In this document: positions 60,301 to 64,000 of the stretch, piece by piece
How positions within the stretch are numbered: the stretch's first letter is position 1
Layout of the letters: every line of letters starts with the position of its first letter
Origin: Myxococcales bacterium
GTDB taxonomy: Bacteria > Myxococcota_A > Polyangia > Polyangiales > Polyangiaceae
Assembly (NCBI GenBank): GCA_016212965.1
Contig: JACRDA010000030.1
Span: 1-64,000, forward strand
DNA: 64,000 bases
Reading direction: 5' to 3'
Translations under genes and position numbers: made by a program
The notes under the pieces: generated by a model
What the model was told of the DNA's origin: nothing
Seen by the model: only the letters and a program-made list of their open reading frames with translations
Database searches by the model: none

Positions 60301-61959
60301 GTGCCGACCACCACGCGCATGTTCTCCGGCGGCGATGCTGCCCCTGCGGGGCAGGGGCCGGCCGGTGGCGCGGCACCCGGTCCCGGGCGCGCCGGGCTGA
60401 CGGTGCCCATCCTCGACGTCGCGGGCGGGTACCAGAACGTCCCCGAAGAGACGACGACCGACCGCGACGCGACGGTGGTGCTCGGTGAGGAGCCACCGGC
60501 CGCGCCGCGTGCCGGGCGCGCCTGCCCGCGTTGCCGGAACCGCTACTCCGGCGAGGTGCTGTTCTGTCCCTTCGACGGCGAGCCGACGGGCGTCGCGCCC
60601 ACCTGGGATCCGTCGCGCGACCCGCTGGTGGGCCTCACACTCGTGGGGCGCTACGCCGTCGAGGCCGTCCTCGCCGAGGGCGGAATGGGCACGGTCTACC
60701 GGGTGCGCCACACGGCGCTGGGCAACGCCTTCGCGATGAAGGTGCTGCGCCGCGATCTCGCCCACGAGCCGGATCTGGTGGCGCGCCTCGTGGACGAGGC
60801 CCGCGCCACGGCGGCCGTCGGGCACCCCAACATCGTTGCCGTGACCGACTACGGGGAGATCGGCAGCGAGCTCTTGCCCGACCTCGGAACGCTGCGTCTG
60901 CCCTACTTCGTGATGGAGCTCGTCGGCGGGCAGTCGCTCGCCGAGCTGCTGCGCGCCGAGGGGCGCATCGAGCCGCTGCGCCTCGCGGGCATCCTGTTGC
61001 AGTGTGCCGCCGCGCTCGATGCCGCCCACAAGGCCGGCATCGTCCACCGCGATCTCAAGCCCGACAACATCCGCCTCTCCCGCAGCGAGCTCGGCGAGGA
61101 GATCGCCAAGGTGCTCGATTTCGGCGTCGCCAAGGTGATCGGCTCGAGCCGTCGGACCCAGGCCGGCATGGTGTTCGGAACGCCTCACTACATGAGCCCG
61201 GAGCAGGGTCAGGGCCAGGCGGTCGACGCTCGCACCGACATCTACGCCCTCGGCGTCATCGCCTACGAGTGCCTCGCCGGACGCGTGCCCTTCGCGGCCG
61301 ACTCGTACATGGGGGTCGTCACCAAGCACCTCTACGCACGCCCGGAGCCGATCCCCTCGCCGCAGGCCGAGGCGCTCGTCAGCGTGGCCATGCGCTGCCT
61401 CGAGAAGCGGCCGGAGGACCGCTTCCAGTCGATGGGCGAGCTCGCGGCGGCGCTCGAGCTCACCCGCACGGGTGTCGGAGTGGCGGCTGCCGCCCGTCGC
61501 AACGGGCTCGGCCTCCGGCCGCGCGAGCCCTCCCTGGCGGAGCGCGAGTCCGTCCCGCTCAAGCGGTCGGTGCCCGGGTGGGTGTGGGCGGTCGCGGTGC
61601 TCGGCGGCGGCGCGCTCGCCGTCGTCGCATTCGCGCTCAGCCAGCGCACGGACGGCGACGGGTCCGCGGCGCGTGGAGCGGCCGAGGTGCCCGCCGAGCG
61701 CGCGGGGTCGACGGCGGCGCCCACCGCGACGGCGGCCAGGACCGGGGAGGGGCCGGCGGCCGCGGCCTCGAGCGCGCCGCCCGAAACCACGCCGAGCGCG
61801 GTCGCGACGGCGTCGAGCGCCGCCTCCTCGGTGCCGGTCGTCACGAGCGGCCTGCGCCCGCCACCCGCGTCGACGCGACCGCCCGCGAAGCCGCCTCCGC
61901 CTCCCGTGAAGCCTCCCAAGCCCGGGGGCGGCGACGTGGTCGATCCCTGGCGGCGCTAG
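60301..61959 (+). CDS. Serine/threonine protein kinase with N-terminal zinc ribbon and TM segment
   Basis: [83 protein letters not shown]. Confidence 0.92.
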   Translation: MPTTTRMFSGGDAAPAGQGPAGGAAPGPGRAGLTVPILDVAGGYQNVPEETTTDRDATVVLGEEPPAAPRAGRACPRCRNRYSGEVLFCPFDGEPTGVAPTWDPSRDPLVGLTLVGRYAVEAVLAEGGMGTVYRVRHTALGNAFAMKVLRRDLAHEPDLVARLVDEARATAAVGHPNIVAVTDYGEIGSELLPDLGTLRLPYFVMELVGGQSLAELLRAEGRIEPLRLAGILLQCAAALDAAHKAGIVHRDLKPDNIRLSRSELGEEIAKVLDFGVAKVIGSSRRTQAGMVFGTPHYMSPEQGQGQAVDARTDIYALGVIAYECLAGRVPFAADSYMGVVTKHLYARPEPIPSPQAEALVSVAMRCLEKRPEDRFQSMGELAAALELTRTGVGVAAAARRNGLGLRPREPSLAERESVPLKRSVPGWVWAVAVLGGGALAVVAFALSQRTDGDGSAARGAAEVPAERAGSTAAPTATAARTGEGPAAAASSAPPETTPSAVATASSAASSVPVVTSGLRPPPASTRPPAKPPPPPVKPPKPGGGDVVDPWRR

Positions 61960-62062
61960 CGTTCGTCGCCGCAGGGCTTCACTTCGACGGGCTCCCAGGT
62001 GCGCGTCCGCACGCCGGATTGGTCTTGTGCCGGGCGGCAGCCGCGCTAGTGTCCTCATCGCC

Positions 62063-64000
62063 TTGGCGAGACGACACATCCTCGTGGTCGACCACGACCC
62101 GAAGTCTCTGCGCGAGCTCTCCGTGAGCCTCGAGCAGCTCGGCTACCGGGTGCGCACCGCGCAGGACGGAGCCGAGGCCCTCGCGCGCCTCGAGGCCGCG
62201 ACCCCGGCCTTGCTCGTGTGCGCCATCGACGTGCCGAAGCTCGACGGCTATGCGCTCGCCCGCCGCATGGCGGCGCGCACGAGCTGGTCCAAGATCCCGG
62301 TGATCTTCCTCACCCCGAGCGATTCGGTCGAGGACCGCATCCGCGGTCTCGAGCTCGGCGTGCACGAGTACCTCACCAAGCCGGTGTTCGTGGGTGAGCT
62401 CGCGGCGCGCATCGCCGTGCTGCTCGCTCGCCGCACGCGCCAGCAGCTGGCCCGTGGCGAGGTCAAGCGCGTGGGCGGCAGCGTCGCCGACGTCGCACCC
62501 ATCGACATCACCAACATCCTGGCGCGCAACGGTCGCACGGCCGTGCTGCGCCTGTTCGAGCGCGAGGCCCGGGGCGAGATCTGGTTCACCGAGGGCGAGG
62601 TGGTCGATGCGGTCCTGAAGCGGCTGCGCGGCGAGGAAGCCGTGTTCCGCGCCCTGTGCGCCACCGACGGACGCTTCGAGGTCGAGTTCGGCGAGCACGA
62701 GCGGCCGCGGGCCATCGAGCTGTCGACCGAGGCGCTGCTCGACGCGGCGCTCACCCACGCGGCCGAGCGCCGCCGTCTCGAGCACGCGTTGCCTCCGTTG
62801 CTGACGGTGATGCGCGTGGACGGCGCCGAGCTGCTCGCGCGCATGAGCGAGATCCCGGAGGAGCTCGACGGCGTGCTCAAGCTCTTCGACGGCTCGCGCA
62901 CGCTGCTCAGCATCATCGACGAGTCGCCGTTCGACGATCTGTCGACGATGGAAACGATCGTGAAGCTCCATGGCGAGGGGCTCCTGCGCACCCTGGCCGC
63001 CGGCGCTCCGACGTTCCCACCGTCGCCGAGCGAGCCGCCGACGACCGATCCGGCGGACAAGAGCGGCGCCGAGCCGGCTCCGACGCCGCCGCCGCCCCGC
63101 GCGGACGAGGAGACGGCCCGCAGGACGACCGACCGGCCCGGTGTCGAGCCGCCCACCCGTCCCGCCGTACCTGCCGCGATGGCGCGCCCGCGCGCGGCCC
63201 CGCCCGAGGAGGACGAGCGTCCGGCGCCGCAGAAGCGCGGCCAGGCGACGCCCATCGTCGGGTCCGAGCTGCGTGCGGCGCGCGACGAGGCCATCCGACG
63301 CGCCGCCCAGCTCGAGGGCGGCGCCCGCGCCGAGGCCATCGCACGCGCGGCGAGCGACGCGGTGCGCGCGGTGCCGCCGGTTCCGGACGCGGCACCGCCG
63401 CCGACCGACCGCGCCGTCGAGGTCGAGGCGGCCGGCGCCACGCCACCGCCGGGCATGATGGGCTCGGCCTCGCTCGCCGGGGCCCGTCAGGCCATGGCCC
63501 AAGGGGCCGCAGGCCGCCTGCCGTCGCCTCGGCCACCTGCGCCGCCCGCCGAAGAGGAGGCCAATTTCGACGCGGCGTTCGCGTCGGCGTTCGACCCGTC
63601 GGTGTCCGACCGTCCCCCCGCGTCGGGCCAGCCGTCCGATTCGCGGCCCCCGGAGGCCGAGTCGAAGCCGCCCCACGACTCCGTGCCGCCCCATCGCGCC
63701 GAGGTCCCGCGCGTGCCGCCAGCGCCGCCACCGCGCGCTGCAGTCACGGGCGCGACGGGCGCGGCGCTCGGCGGGCTCGGACGGGCCGAGACCGACGACG
63801 ACCTCGTCAGCACCGCGATGATCGGCGCCGTGCGCGCCGCGTCTCCGGAGGGGTCGGCCGAGATGTCTCTGGCCGCCCTGGTGGAGTCGGAGCAGCACGC
63901 CCGGCGCGCCGAGGCGGAGGCCGCCGCAGCGGCAGCTCGACAGGCGGCCGAAGTGGCGACGCAAGCGGCGGCGGAGGCGGCTGCCCGCCAGGCGGCCGAG
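62063..64000 (+). CDS. Response-regulator receiver protein with DUF4388/PATAN-like domain (partial at window end)
   Basis: HILVVDHDPKSLRELSVSLEQLGYRVRTAQDG...IPVIFLTPSD...YLTKP; DITNILARNGRTAVLRLFEREARGEIWFTEGEVVDAVLKRLRGEEAVFRAL; frame open to base 64000, absent from ORF track. Confidence 0.82.
   Translation, partial: MARRHILVVDHDPKSLRELSVSLEQLGYRVRTAQDGAEALARLEAATPALLVCAIDVPKLDGYALARRMAARTSWSKIPVIFLTPSDSVEDRIRGLELGVHEYLTKPVFVGELAARIAVLLARRTRQQLARGEVKRVGGSVADVAPIDITNILARNGRTAVLRLFEREARGEIWFTEGEVVDAVLKRLRGEEAVFRALCATDGRFEVEFGEHERPRAIELSTEALLDAALTHAAERRRLEHALPPLLTVMRVDGAELLARMSEIPEELDGVLKLFDGSRTLLSIIDESPFDDLSTMETIVKLHGEGLLRTLAAGAPTFPPSPSEPPTTDPADKSGAEPAPTPPPPRADEETARRTTDRPGVEPPTRPAVPAAMARPRAAPPEEDERPAPQKRGQATPIVGSELRAARDEAIRRAAQLEGGARAEAIARAASDAVRAVPPVPDAAPPPTDRAVEVEAAGATPPPGMMGSASLAGARQAMAQGAAGRLPSPRPPAPPAEEEANFDAAFASAFDPSVSDRPPASGQPSDSRPPEAESKPPHDSVPPHRAEVPRVPPAPPPRAAVTGATGAALGGLGRAETDDDLVSTAMIGAVRAASPEGSAEMSLAALVESEQHARRAEAEAAAAAARQAAEVATQAAAEAAARQAAE

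Noticed and set aside
58447-62079. 1210-aa minus-strand ORF
   Set aside because: Antisense to SPFH and kinase genes with recognisable domains; no domain signal of its own

Overview
High-GC (myxobacteria-like) chromosomal window, dense in coding sequence. It is interrupted by one integrated mobile element of about 16.7 kb (7671..24387) at the 3' end of a tRNA-Asp gene. The element is bounded by a perfect 32-bp direct repeat. It encodes a tyrosine integrase, an XRE-type regulator, HTH/excisionase-like proteins, a CHC2-zinc-finger/AAA+ primase-helicase, a tape-measure-like protein and many small unknown proteins. I see no recognisable terminase large subunit, portal or capsid gene, so it looks like a phage satellite or a decayed prophage. 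The most interesting observation is that the 32-bp att core lies inside the integrase reading frame. Integrated, the integrase ends 10 codons past the core, inside the antisense of tRNA-Asp. In the predicted excised circle, the same frame runs through attP into an otherwise start-less ORF at the left end, adding 159 codons. Candidate arm-type sites (12-bp inverted repeat, 11-bp tandem repeat) flank the core. Host genes include DnaJ/DnaK, an M1 peptidase, two Ser/Thr kinases, selA with a G11 tract, a MATE transporter split by an in-frame amber codon, a divergent membrane-pyrophosphatase homologue with altered catalytic motifs, an S8-like protease with a MYXO-CTERM-like tail, SWIM/SNF2 helicase, GH1, SDR, TonB-like, L,D-transpeptidase, SPFH/zinc-ribbon and response-regulator proteins. 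All calls come from reading the sequence and supplied translations; no database search was run.
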